NCBI GenBank assembly: GCA_963726995.1
Contig: CAVSEP010000004.1
Location: 1-64,000, forward strand
Direction: 5' to 3'
Origin: DAIDKA01 sp963726995
GTDB lineage: Bacteria; Pseudomonadota; Gammaproteobacteria; Steroidobacterales; Steroidobacteraceae
Length of the DNA: 64,000 nt
Shown one piece after another: positions 9,326 to 16,622 of this stretch. Within the stretch, counting starts at the first letter, position 1. Every line of letters starts with the position of its first letter. Position numbers and translations under genes: made by a program. Below the pieces are notes generated by a model that made no database searches, was not told the origin of the DNA, and worked only from the letters and a program-made list of their open reading frames with translations.

Positions 9326-9486
9326 ATAAGCCGGTTTTGCGAGCCTTGAAATGGGAGTTGGCGGTCGAGAGTTGCCGTGCCGGCTATGAGTTCTTTCACC
9401 GAAACCTGAGACCCAGCGACAGCGACCATAATCAAGGTCATTCCCAAAACCGAGCACTCTCGAACGGGCTCAGAAGAGTCAAGACC

Positions 9487-9689
9487 GGCCATCTGGTCGG
9501 TCGTGCGTTTGAACGTCCAGGGACATTGGTTTACGATTTCGAGATATCAATACACAGTTTTCCGGTGTGTCCGCCGTTGCACCCATTCCCCAATTACTCC
9601 CTTGGGGTATCGCGAGGGGTATTTTCGACCTCCCTGAAATCACGCCCTGAGATTTACGATGAATTCTCGCAAACTCAATGCTGGCCGGG
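9487..9689 (+). repeat. 203-bp direct repeat, left copy
   Basis: This stretch recurs in the same orientation at 14058-14260, roughly 85-90% identical by eye with one small indel. Near its right end it carries two close GGGGTAT motifs (around TTGGGGTATCGCGAGGGGTAT) and then a conserved ATG reading MNSRK. Repeated GGGGTAT units of this kind occur, as I recall, just upstream of tyrosine-integrase genes of genomic islands. I infer an island-end or integrase-leader relic; no integrase is present. Confidence 0.7.
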
Positions 9690-10756
9690 TCTGTGTATCG
9701 GGGCCCGGATTAACTTGCATCGTGCGCGTCAAATCCCACACAAGCAATGGCATCTTTTGACCGCAAGCTGGCATATATGAATTCGAGAAACAGCCAGCAT
9801 CCAAACGTGTTTGTGACCACATTGACAGTCTTGCGGGAATAATCGGGGCGTTTTGTTTTGGCGCTCCCGTGGGCTCTGCACGCGCCGACGACGACACTGG
9901 TGTATCCACCGACTTCTACGGCACCTCACGCGAGTCGCTGACGCAATGGCTGAAGGAGTGAGGCTGCGATCCTCGTTGAGGCATTTTGTCGCTCACCCGC
10001 TACGGTTGAGCGGAGCTGCCCAAATCTGTCACTCGCTGGCATCACCGGTCAGTTTCAGTCACGGCGGAGCATAGGCGTCGCTACTCCCGCCTGGCGCTAC
10101 TTGGCGACACCCGCATGCCCTTCCAACGCGCGCATGATCTGCACCTGTAGGGGTCTCGTGCCTCAACGGAAAGGCTTTGATCGCCCATGAAAACGATGAC
10201 GGATCTATCAACGGGTGCCTGCGGCACAGCAAAGTGGGCTGTGTCGACTGCGTGTGGCTCAGCCGACGGCGGAACGGAGAGTGATTTCGAGCGCCTGTGC
10301 CGGGAGCGCCGCCGTGCGCTGGATGACATGCGAAAGCTCGAGGAGGATCTGCGCCGGGAGCAGGCGCAGCACCGATTTCAGCGCATCCGCTACGGCTATC
10401 GCTGAGCGTTTATCCGACACGCAGCTGCGGCTGGACCGGATAAGTGCTTGCCGTTTGCTGCATGAGAGCGCCACCTGCGCAGGACCCGCGTCACGACTTA
10501 GCTTCTCGTGGGCTGATGATGTTAAGTCGTGCGCCGCCCTCGATCTGCTAGCCATTTTCGATCCTCATGAACCTTGGGGGCGGTCAACACCTCATTTCCT
10601 AGGCCACCAGGTGGATCAAAGGAGGCCACCAAGGCACCGGCTAGGTGCGATACCAAGCCGCTGAAAAAGCTAAGAATTCTGCCGGACCTAAAACCGGACT
10701 TATCAGGTCGTAGTTGTTACCTTTGCGCATGCTAAATAACTGGTTTATATTAATTT
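9690..10756. other. Gene-poor region with possible gene remnant
   Basis: About 1.07 kb with no well-supported gene. A frame ending in a TGA at 9959-9961 reads ...DDDTGVSTDFYGTSRESLTQWLKE without an upstream start codon and looks like the tail of a lost gene. A 72-codon frame at 10187-10405 on the plus strand (charged, coiled-coil-like end) has no ribosome site. The Fic promoter lies at the right edge. The patchiness fits a decayed island. Confidence 0.35.
10723..10751 (+). promoter_or_regulatory. Candidate sigma-70 promoter abutting the fic start
   Basis: TTGCGC (10723-10728) and TATATT (10746-10751) are separated by 17 bp. Transcription would start at about the annotated ATG (10757), giving a leaderless message, or translation would begin at the downstream ATG at 10829. 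A 12-base word AAACCGGACTTA occurs at 10691-10702 and again at 10781-10792, on either side of the promoter; it may be an operator or chance. Confidence 0.45.
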
Positions 10757-11992
10757 ATGGCCAGTGACAAAGCGGACATTAAACCGGACTTAAAGGTGGC
10801 CGACGACCGCGGAGAACGCATCTCCCTGATGGAACCGCTCGTTCTGGACGAGGGGTCGCGCCACCGTGCCGAAATGACCGACCTTGCGCTCGAGCTGGCC
10901 CAGCGAAGCGCCGGCTTCCGCCGCTCGCTGCCACCGAGCCTGCTGACCTCGCTCGCGACTCTCGTGCGCTCGATGAACTGCTACTACAGCAACCTGATCG
11001 AGGGGCACGATACGCACCCCATCGATATCGAGCGCGCACTGCAGGGCGACTATAGCCGCGACGCGAAAAAGCGCGACCTCCAGCTCGAAGCGAGGGCGCA
11101 CATCCTCGTCCAGCAATGGATAGACGAAGGCAGCCTACAGGGTCGCGCCGTCACGGCGGACGCCATCCGTGAGATTCACCGGCGCTTCTGCGAACTGTTG
11201 CCGGAAGACCTGCTCTGGGTCGAAGACCCGGACACACACGAGCGCATGCAGGTCGTCCCCGGCGAACTGCGTCACCGCGACGTGATGGTCGGCGGCCATA
11301 TCGCCATCAGCCCCCCCGCCGTCCCGCGCTTCCTCGCGCGGTTCGATGAGGTCTACAGCCATCTCGGCAAAACGGAGACGATCCTTGCCGCCGCGGCCGC
11401 CCATCACCGCCTCGCGTGGATACACCCGTTTCTGGACGCCAACGGCCGCGTCGCGCGGCTGATGTCACACGCCAACCTGCTCGATGCGCTCCACACCGGC
11501 GCCGTGTGGTCGGTCGCACGCGGCCTTGCACGCAATGTCGCAACCTACAAGGGCCACCTCGCCGCATGTGATCAGACGAGGCGCAATGATCTCGATGGGC
11601 GCGGCAATCTCAGCGAAGAGGCTCTGGCGGAATTCACGCGCTTCTTTTTGACCACCTGCCTTGATCAAGTCTCTTTCATGGAAGGCCTGATGCAGCCGGA
11701 CACGCTGCGCACGCGCATCCTGCTCTGGGCCGAAGAGCAGATTCGCCTCGATCGCCTCCCGCCAAAATCCGGCGCAATACTCGAGGCCGTGCTCTACCGC
11801 GGCGAGCTGCCGCGCGGCGACGCCGCCGGCATCGTGGGCACCGGTGAGCGCCAGGCCCGCCGCGTCGTGTCGGGCTTAACCGAGCACGGGGTGCTGGTCT
11901 CCGAGAGCAGCCGCGCGCCGCTGCGGCTGGCCTTCCCGGCCGTGCTGGCATCGCGCTGGATGCCGGGTCTGTTTCCGGAGAAAGGGGCATGA
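10757..11992 (+). CDS. Fic family protein (class II, with N-terminal inhibitory helix)
   Basis: A 411-residue Fic protein, an enzyme family that mostly transfers AMP from ATP to target-protein hydroxyls. The active-site loop HPFLDANGRVAR (223-234) keeps the catalytic His and the Asn-Gly-Arg anion-binding part, with Ala in place of the usual Gly after Asp. SNLIEG (78-83) matches the inhibitory motif (S/T)xxxE(G/N), so this is a class II, self-inhibited Fic that needs no separate antitoxin. The C-terminal ~90 residues (GAILEAVLYRGELPRGDAAGIVG...RQARRVVSGLTEHGVL) look like a winged-helix DNA-binding domain. The start is uncertain: MEPLVL at 10829 is an alternative, because the apparent -10 element sits 6 bp before 10757. 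It lies between the 203-bp repeats. Confidence 0.88.
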   Translation: MASDKADIKPDLKVADDRGERISLMEPLVLDEGSRHRAEMTDLALELAQRSAGFRRSLPPSLLTSLATLVRSMNCYYSNLIEGHDTHPIDIERALQGDYSRDAKKRDLQLEARAHILVQQWIDEGSLQGRAVTADAIREIHRRFCELLPEDLLWVEDPDTHERMQVVPGELRHRDVMVGGHIAISPPAVPRFLARFDEVYSHLGKTETILAAAAAHHRLAWIHPFLDANGRVARLMSHANLLDALHTGAVWSVARGLARNVATYKGHLAACDQTRRNDLDGRGNLSEEALAEFTRFFLTTCLDQVSFMEGLMQPDTLRTRILLWAEEQIRLDRLPPKSGAILEAVLYRGELPRGDAAGIVGTGERQARRVVSGLTEHGVLVSESSRAPLRLAFPAVLASRWMPGLFPEKGA

Positions 11993-12178
11993 AGGTCCGG
12001 CCGGATATGGCATCTGTCGGCCGCATCCGAATGACCAGTCTTGAGAAGCCTACCAGGCAGCTATCGGCCCACTCCGCTCACTGGTGGGCTCGGATCGACG
12101 GTCAGATAGCCGCCATTCGCAGAATGCACCGGAGCGCCCGCGAGATCGGCCAGAATGATCTAAAGTAGATGGTGCGCT

Positions 12179-13051
12179 ATGGCCCCCTTTTCGATGTTCA
12201 GAGGGAGTAGACGACTGAACTCATACTTCGAATCCCGTCGGCCGGCGCCAATGTTGCAGACCTTCATCTCGCACTATGGCGGCGCCCGCGTGCATGGGCT
12301 GACGCCCGGCTTCGATACGACATTGCCGTCCCGCCATGCCCATCTCATCATCAGTCTGGGTGCGCCAATTAACGTTCGACAGATGTCGATTAAGGCGCAG
12401 CCTGCGGCATGCCTTTCTGCTCTCGTCGCCGGATTGCACGACGGCTTCGCGACTGTCGAGCGAGCGAGCGCATGGGAAGTCGTGCATGTATTTTTTCATC
12501 CGCTTGGTCTGCAACCGGTCCTGGGAGTAACCGCTGCCGAGTTAGCGAACGGTGCTGTGGCCATTTCCGATCTTTGCTCACGCGATGCCCCGGAGTTGAT
12601 GGAACGATTGAGCAGCACTCGGGATTGGCAGGAGCGATTCGCCATACTCGATGAGGTGTTCACGCGCAGGCTTACACCTGCCAGAGGCTCGCCCCAAGTT
12701 GCGTATGCATGGCGACAATTGGCGGCCAGTCACGGCCGCCGGTCTGTTGAAAGTCTCGCGCAGGACACAGGCTGGAGTCGGCAGCACATGGCCGACCGCT
12801 TCCGTGCCGAATTGGGCATCACGCCTAAGACTGCTGCCCGCATCTTCCGCTTTGAGCGCGCATGCGGGCTGATCAGCAATCTCCGGCTACCGCTTACCGA
12901 CGTTGCGGCGGCTTGCGGCTATGCCGACCAGGCGCACATGACGCGGGATTGGAACGCCTTCACCGGCACTTCGCCCAAGACTTGGATCGTCAACGAGCTT
13001 CCATTTCTTCAAGACTATGAACTGTCCGGCGGTGATGATGGTGGCGTCTGA
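12179..13051 (+). CDS. AraC-family transcriptional regulator
   Basis: A 290-residue regulator. The N-terminal ~150 residues form a DUF6597-like sensor domain (YGGARVHGLTPGF...LPSRHAHLIISLG...). The C-terminal ~100 residues hold two helix-turn-helix units: SVESLAQDTGWSRQHMADRFRAELG, and LTDVAAACGYADQAHMTRDWNAFTGTSPKTW, the usual AraC signature. The start is unsure: 12179 has only a weak ribosome site, and the sensor homology begins near MLQTFISHYGG (12251). Regulators of this type often sit beside VOC-family genes, and one lies two genes downstream, so it probably controls the cupin/VOC pair. The inducer is unknown. Confidence 0.85.
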   Translation: MAPFSMFRGSRRLNSYFESRRPAPMLQTFISHYGGARVHGLTPGFDTTLPSRHAHLIISLGAPINVRQMSIKAQPAACLSALVAGLHDGFATVERASAWEVVHVFFHPLGLQPVLGVTAAELANGAVAISDLCSRDAPELMERLSSTRDWQERFAILDEVFTRRLTPARGSPQVAYAWRQLAASHGRRSVESLAQDTGWSRQHMADRFRAELGITPKTAARIFRFERACGLISNLRLPLTDVAAACGYADQAHMTRDWNAFTGTSPKTWIVNELPFLQDYELSGGDDGGV

Positions 13052-13134
13052 GACGTCGCTGGCGTCTCTCGCGGCAACAGGCCGCGATACGGTCTCCATT
13101 ATGACCATGGGGTTGGGCTGCTGGGGAGAGTGCA

Positions 13135-13521
13135 ATGGGGAAAATTACCAAGGTCGATTCCGCACGGTTCTCAATCGCGATTTCTCGCGACTTATCCATG
13201 TCTCTTGTCGAGCACCAGCCCGGCCCGCCGGCCCTCTGCGACGGGCTCATCGTTGCAATTGCGAACATGACTCGTACTCCGCCACACGGCGGTGAGTTGC
13301 ATCCGGATGGCGATGAGCTGATCTACATCATCTCTGGAAAAGTGAGAGTCATCGGGGAATCCGCACCGGACGAGCCCTGTGAGTTGGGGCCTGGAGAAGC
13401 TTGTATCGTTTCCAAAGGTGAATGGCATCTGGTGCAGATTCTTGAGCCGACCCGACTGGTCGGCATTACTCCGGGGCCAGGGGGCAGTCATCGACCGGTC
13501 GAACCGAGCCAGCGCCCTTAA
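13135..13521 (+). CDS. Small cupin-domain protein
   Basis: A 128-residue single-domain cupin. The barrel motif HGGELHPDGDELIYIISGKVRV supplies the His and Glu metal ligands, and GPGEACIVSKGEWH gives the second motif with its His. Such proteins may be dioxygenases, isomerases or small-molecule binders; which is not readable. GGGGAG lies about 8 bases before the ATG. It sits 83 bp after the AraC gene and 39 bp before the VOC gene on the same strand, suggesting one transcription unit. Confidence 0.75.
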   Translation: MGKITKVDSARFSIAISRDLSMSLVEHQPGPPALCDGLIVAIANMTRTPPHGGELHPDGDELIYIISGKVRVIGESAPDEPCELGPGEACIVSKGEWHLVQILEPTRLVGITPGPGGSHRPVEPSQRP

Positions 13522-13560
13522 CGCGCACGGGCCGCGATGGGACAATAGTGGGAGTGCGTA

Positions 13561-13980
13561 ATGCAAGTAAGTTTCCATCTCGTGTTTGGCGGACAGTGCG
13601 AGGCAGCGTTTCAGCTTTATGAGCGGGCGCTTGGCGGCAAGATTGTCAACATTCTTACCTACGGCAATTCACCCATGGCCGAACAAGTCCGGCCGGAATG
13701 GCGCGGCAAGATTGTCCACGCGAACATTGCAGTGGGAGCAATGGTTCTAGCGGGAGCCGACGTTCTTCCTGAGCAGTACATAAAGCCACAAGGCTTCTAC
13801 GTACTGCTTAGTGTCGATGACACAGTGGACGCGGAACGCATATTCTCTGCCCTGGCCGAAAACGGTGAAGTACATATGGTCCTACAAAAAACCTTCTGGT
13901 CTGCACGCTTTGGCGTGCTGACTGATCAATTCGGCGTACCGTGGGAAATCAACTGCGAGCAGTCTCAAGGCGTCGCTTAG
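13561..13980 (+). CDS. VOC family protein, PhnB/YjdN-like
   Basis: A 139-residue protein of the vicinal-oxygen-chelate (glyoxalase/bleomycin-resistance) superfamily, PhnB subtype. MQVSFHLVFGGQCEAAFQLYERALGGKI is the typical opening, with paired beta-alpha-beta-beta-beta units and the closing FGVLTDQFGVPWEINCE. PhnB-like proteins have the fold of the family but usually lack a known reaction. TGGGAGTGCGTA precedes the ATG. Last gene of the AraC/cupin/VOC cluster. Confidence 0.82.
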   Translation: MQVSFHLVFGGQCEAAFQLYERALGGKIVNILTYGNSPMAEQVRPEWRGKIVHANIAVGAMVLAGADVLPEQYIKPQGFYVLLSVDDTVDAERIFSALAENGEVHMVLQKTFWSARFGVLTDQFGVPWEINCEQSQGVA

Positions 13981-14057
13981 TGTTTGCGGCGTTTGCGAAG
14001 TCGCAATTCAGACTCCCAAAAGCAGCCGGGCAAGAAAGGCAACAGCGGGTCACGATG

Positions 14058-14260
14058 GGCCATCTGATCGGTCGTGCGTTTGAACGTGCGGAGACATTGG
14101 TTTACGATTTCCAGATATAGAGACACTATTTTCGATGTGTCCGGCGTTGTACCCATTCCCCAATTACGCCCTTGGGGTATCGTGAGGGGTATTTTCGACT
14201 TCCCTGAAATCACGCCCTGAGATTTACGATGAATTCGCGCAAACATAATGCCGGTCGGGG
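14058..14260 (+). repeat. 203-bp direct repeat, right copy
   Basis: The partner of 9487-9689, in the same orientation. It includes the paired GGGGTAT motifs (around TTGGGGTATCGTGAGGGGTAT) and the trailing conserved ATG. The two copies bracket 4.4 kb carrying fic and the AraC/cupin/VOC cluster. The remaining sequence from 13981 to 14536 shows no supportable gene; frames there are short and without ribosome sites. Confidence 0.7.
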
Positions 14261-14536
14261 GCGCCAGAAATCAAATACTGGGCGGCTTTGAATTGCCGCA
14301 CTTTCTAATGATTCTGTGGGTGCGCGCCTTTTCTTGGGGCGGGTGCCTTGCGCGCCAACGCTGTGATCATCTTCCGTGTGAGCCGGGCATCGCCATGGGC
14401 AAGGTGATCCGCTGCGCTCTGGCTGTTATCTGCTTCATTGGCGGATTGCGCGCGCAAGCCGCAAAACTGGAAAGGTTCAACGCCCATCTGCGTTTGGCTA
14501 CCGGAAAGGGCGCTCGCATCCAATAGCGCCGGGTCA

Positions 14537-14935
14537 TTATTCAGCGATCAGGTCAATTCTCGCTCGATGGCCATGCGCGAGTGCCAGTCTTGCATCAGAT
14601 GTCAGAAGCGGCGCATCAAGCGCCTCGGCTAATGCCACATAGGCACCGTCATAGGCCGTCATTGATTCACGCAATTGCCAAATTCGGGCAATCAATGCTT
14701 GATGACCGTGTCTTTCAATGTGTAGCTGCGCAAAGTCAGTGAGCCCCTGTTCCGCTCGTGCAGCCGTAATGTCTTTACGCTGCACCATGCGCCGAAATGC
14801 GTGCGTTACCTCGATATCCAATAGATGAGGTGCATGGAGACTGGCGGAGGGCTCAAACATGCGCTCCATCAGGCGCCGCGCAAGACTGGTTTGCAGCAGC
14901 GTTTCAAGGAGCGCGGAGGCGTCGATGACGATCAA
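14537..14935 (-). CDS. vapC: PIN-domain ribonuclease toxin (VapC type)
   Basis: A 132-residue PIN-domain protein. Acidic residues expected for metal binding are visible: Asp in MIVIDASALLE, Glu in HLLDIEVTHAF, and Asp residues in TAYDGAYVALAEAL and LLTSDARLA. VapC toxins cleave RNA, often tRNA or rRNA, when freed from their antitoxin. The start overlaps the antitoxin stop by 4 bases (ATGA), the usual coupling in such operons. Length is normal for the family; the RNA target is unknown. Confidence 0.88.
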   Translation of the reverse strand: MIVIDASALLETLLQTSLARRLMERMFEPSASLHAPHLLDIEVTHAFRRMVQRKDITAARAEQGLTDFAQLHIERHGHQALIARIWQLRESMTAYDGAYVALAEALDAPLLTSDARLALAHGHRARIDLIAE

Positions 14936-15162
14936 CGACTGTCGCGCTCCTCGCGGATAATCTCGGTGGGGCGCCTCTTGCCCTTATAGGGGGCTCGCTG
15001 CTGCAAGCGCTCGGCCATTTCCAAAGCGCTGGGGAGTTCAGCGATCTTGCGAACCTCCCGGATAAGATAGTCCGATAACGGCAAGCCGGACAAAGCAGCA
15101 CGCGCTTTCAGCCGTCGGTGCAGATCGTCCGGTACGTGGCGCAATTGAATCATTTTCGACAT
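14932..15162 (-). CDS. Ribbon-helix-helix antitoxin (FitA/VapB-like)
   Basis: A 76-residue protein from the ATG at 15162 (MSKMIQLRHVPDDLHRRLKARA...). The first ~45 residues match an RHH/Arc-type DNA-binding domain (beta strand MIQLRHVPDDL, helix RRLKARAALSG, LPLSDYLIREV); the C-terminal tail is basic and presumably wraps the PIN toxin. A longer frame from 15201 would run through the operator-like palindromes and is less likely. It precedes and overlaps the toxin gene, giving antitoxin-toxin order. Confidence 0.85.
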   Translation of the reverse strand: MSKMIQLRHVPDDLHRRLKARAALSGLPLSDYLIREVRKIAELPSALEMAERLQQRAPYKGKRRPTEIIREERDSR

Positions 15163-15194
15163 GTGCAAAGCATAGTTACATGTGCACAACATGT
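15159..15194. promoter_or_regulatory. Operator-like ACATGT palindromes at the vapBC start
   Basis: The self-complementary hexamer ACATGT occurs three times (15159-15164, 15178-15183, 15189-15194) across and just upstream of the antitoxin start; the first two are embedded in the direct repeat ACATGTGCA. RHH antitoxins bind short repeated palindromes to repress their own operon, so this is a good autoregulatory-site candidate. Confidence 0.55.
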
Positions 15195-15351
15195 CAATCA
15201 CGAGTGAGTCATCGCGGCGCGTAGCTTCCGCCGCATTCAGCTGAAATCTAGCTCCGCAGGTGCAGGCAGTCGCGACCAGCTGCGTTAGGTCATGTCCGGG
15301 TATCCAACCTCGGGAGCGGCAGGTCGTCGGTTCAAGTCGGGCCGGGCGCGA

Positions 15352-16539
15352 TCACACCGCGGCCAGCAACTGGTCATAGATATTCAGATTGAAGTCGGCA
15401 GGCAACAGGCGGTCGATCGAGCGGGCAAACTTGCGGGTCTCTTCGAGCATCCGGTGGGTGAATCGTTTTCCTGCTGCATCGTTGAGTGCGGGTTCGAACC
15501 CCATGCTGAGCGGGTCAAATGGAACCGCGGAACCCTTTGTCGGCAAATATTGCGCGAGCGACATGAGCGGCCCCAACATGATGGCTTCTGCAAGTGCGAA
15601 GTCGGGCTTAGACTTGCGCCGGTAGCTCGCATCCAGCAGTGACAACTGGCACCAGTAGTTCAGGTTGCCGAGCCACGCCAGGGCCCGCAGGTCCGGATCC
15701 TTGATGGTGTTCGCACGTCCGTCGTAGGCGGTGGGATTTACGGGCACCTGGTAGGACGGATAACGCTCATCGTTGGCGGGAAGGGTCCAAATGCCGGGGA
15801 TCGTCTTGATCAGTGGGTGGGACTCCTCATAAAGGGAATGAAAGAACTGAAAGTGGCCGAACTCTCCTTCAGCCTTGACGCGGCCGAGCTCTTCGAACCA
15901 GAAGTCGAAATCGATACGGACGCCGCCGGCTACCTTGACATCGGCCAGCGTCTCGACCATGGCATCGTAAAGCTTGCCGACGTGATTCGCATTGATGCTG
16001 CCGCCAAGGGTAGTCTTCAACTTGTCGACAAGGAAAACCGAGTCGCTGCTGATCGACCTCACATGCCCCAGGCGGACCGGATCCGCTTCGCAATACACGA
16101 ATTTGGCCAGATTAACCGCACCCAGCGGTGCAAGTTCGAATGGGAATGGATAGATGTCGGTCTCGTAGGGGAAGTCCTGGCGTGTGAGCACCGGCCTGGC
16201 ATCCAACTCCACGAGTAGCCGATTCACCCCTCCGAGGTGTTGCATCTCCTGGATGATGACTCCCATGAGCGAAGTCGCATTCGGCGTCGGAGTGCCGACG
16301 AGTTGCGTGTACGCGGGCTTGAGTGCAAACGCGCTGTAGAGATACTGGATCAGGAGGTCCTGTTCGATCTCGGCGGCTTCCTTCAGAAGCCGTATGAGTT
16401 CGAGATAGGGGTCGGAGAAATCCTGCTGAACCGGGGAAAACCGGTGAGTTTTGGCGAAAGCCTTGCCTGGGCCCGCGGCGACTCCAAGCATGGCGATATT
16501 TCCAAGCAGCGCGCGGCGCGTTATGCCGTTGCCTTTCAT
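15352..16539 (-). CDS. Exported ferritin-like protein (VioB-type ferritin-like domain)
   Basis: A 395-residue protein. The N-terminus (ITRRALLGNIAMLGVAAGPGKAFAK) is a twin-Arg-like or Sec signal. It is followed by a ferritin-like helical domain: helix EAAEIEQDLLIQYLYSAFAL and, about 40 residues on, IIQEMQHLGGVNRLL, which give the Glu and His ligands of a possible di-iron site; a third helix has EGEFGHFQFF. This resembles the ferritin-like domain of iminophenyl-pyruvate dimer synthase (VioB) and relatives of unknown function. Export makes a biosynthetic role less likely. It lies downstream of G8 copy C on the same strand but beyond a strong terminator, so it probably has its own promoter. Confidence 0.7.
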   Translation of the reverse strand: MKGNGITRRALLGNIAMLGVAAGPGKAFAKTHRFSPVQQDFSDPYLELIRLLKEAAEIEQDLLIQYLYSAFALKPAYTQLVGTPTPNATSLMGVIIQEMQHLGGVNRLLVELDARPVLTRQDFPYETDIYPFPFELAPLGAVNLAKFVYCEADPVRLGHVRSISSDSVFLVDKLKTTLGGSINANHVGKLYDAMVETLADVKVAGGVRIDFDFWFEELGRVKAEGEFGHFQFFHSLYEESHPLIKTIPGIWTLPANDERYPSYQVPVNPTAYDGRANTIKDPDLRALAWLGNLNYWCQLSLLDASYRRKSKPDFALAEAIMLGPLMSLAQYLPTKGSAVPFDPLSMGFEPALNDAAGKRFTHRMLEETRKFARSIDRLLPADFNLNIYDQLLAAV

Positions 16540-16576
16540 GTGACGTCGTTCCCCGAAATATTGGCTGCAAAAAGAA

Positions 16577-16596
16577 CCCCGGCCTCAAGCCGGGGG
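16577..16596 (-). terminator. Rho-independent terminator of G8 copy C
   Basis: On the minus strand a GCCGGGG/CCCCGGC stem with a short loop is followed by TTCTTTTT, about 30 bases after the stop codon of the G8 gene at 16623. It separates that gene from the ferritin-like gene downstream. Confidence 0.8.
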
Positions 16597-16622
16597 CTCT
16601 TGCTCAAATAACACGTCTCAGA

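Noticed and set aside
9322..9780. A 152-codon plus-strand frame running through the left 203-bp repeat
   Set aside because: The right repeat copy does not keep this frame open, so the repeat is not coding in it.
10187..10405. Small frame encoding a charged, coiled-coil-like 72-residue peptide
   Set aside because: No ribosome site or recognisable family, and an overlapping longer frame is equally open; kept only as a note in the gene-poor region.
15318..15352. tRNA 3'-end-like sequence (CGTCGGTTCAAGTCGGGCC)
   Set aside because: It has a T-loop-like GGTTCAAGTC, but the T stem has a mismatch and no acceptor, anticodon or D arm is found upstream. At most a worn tRNA fragment.
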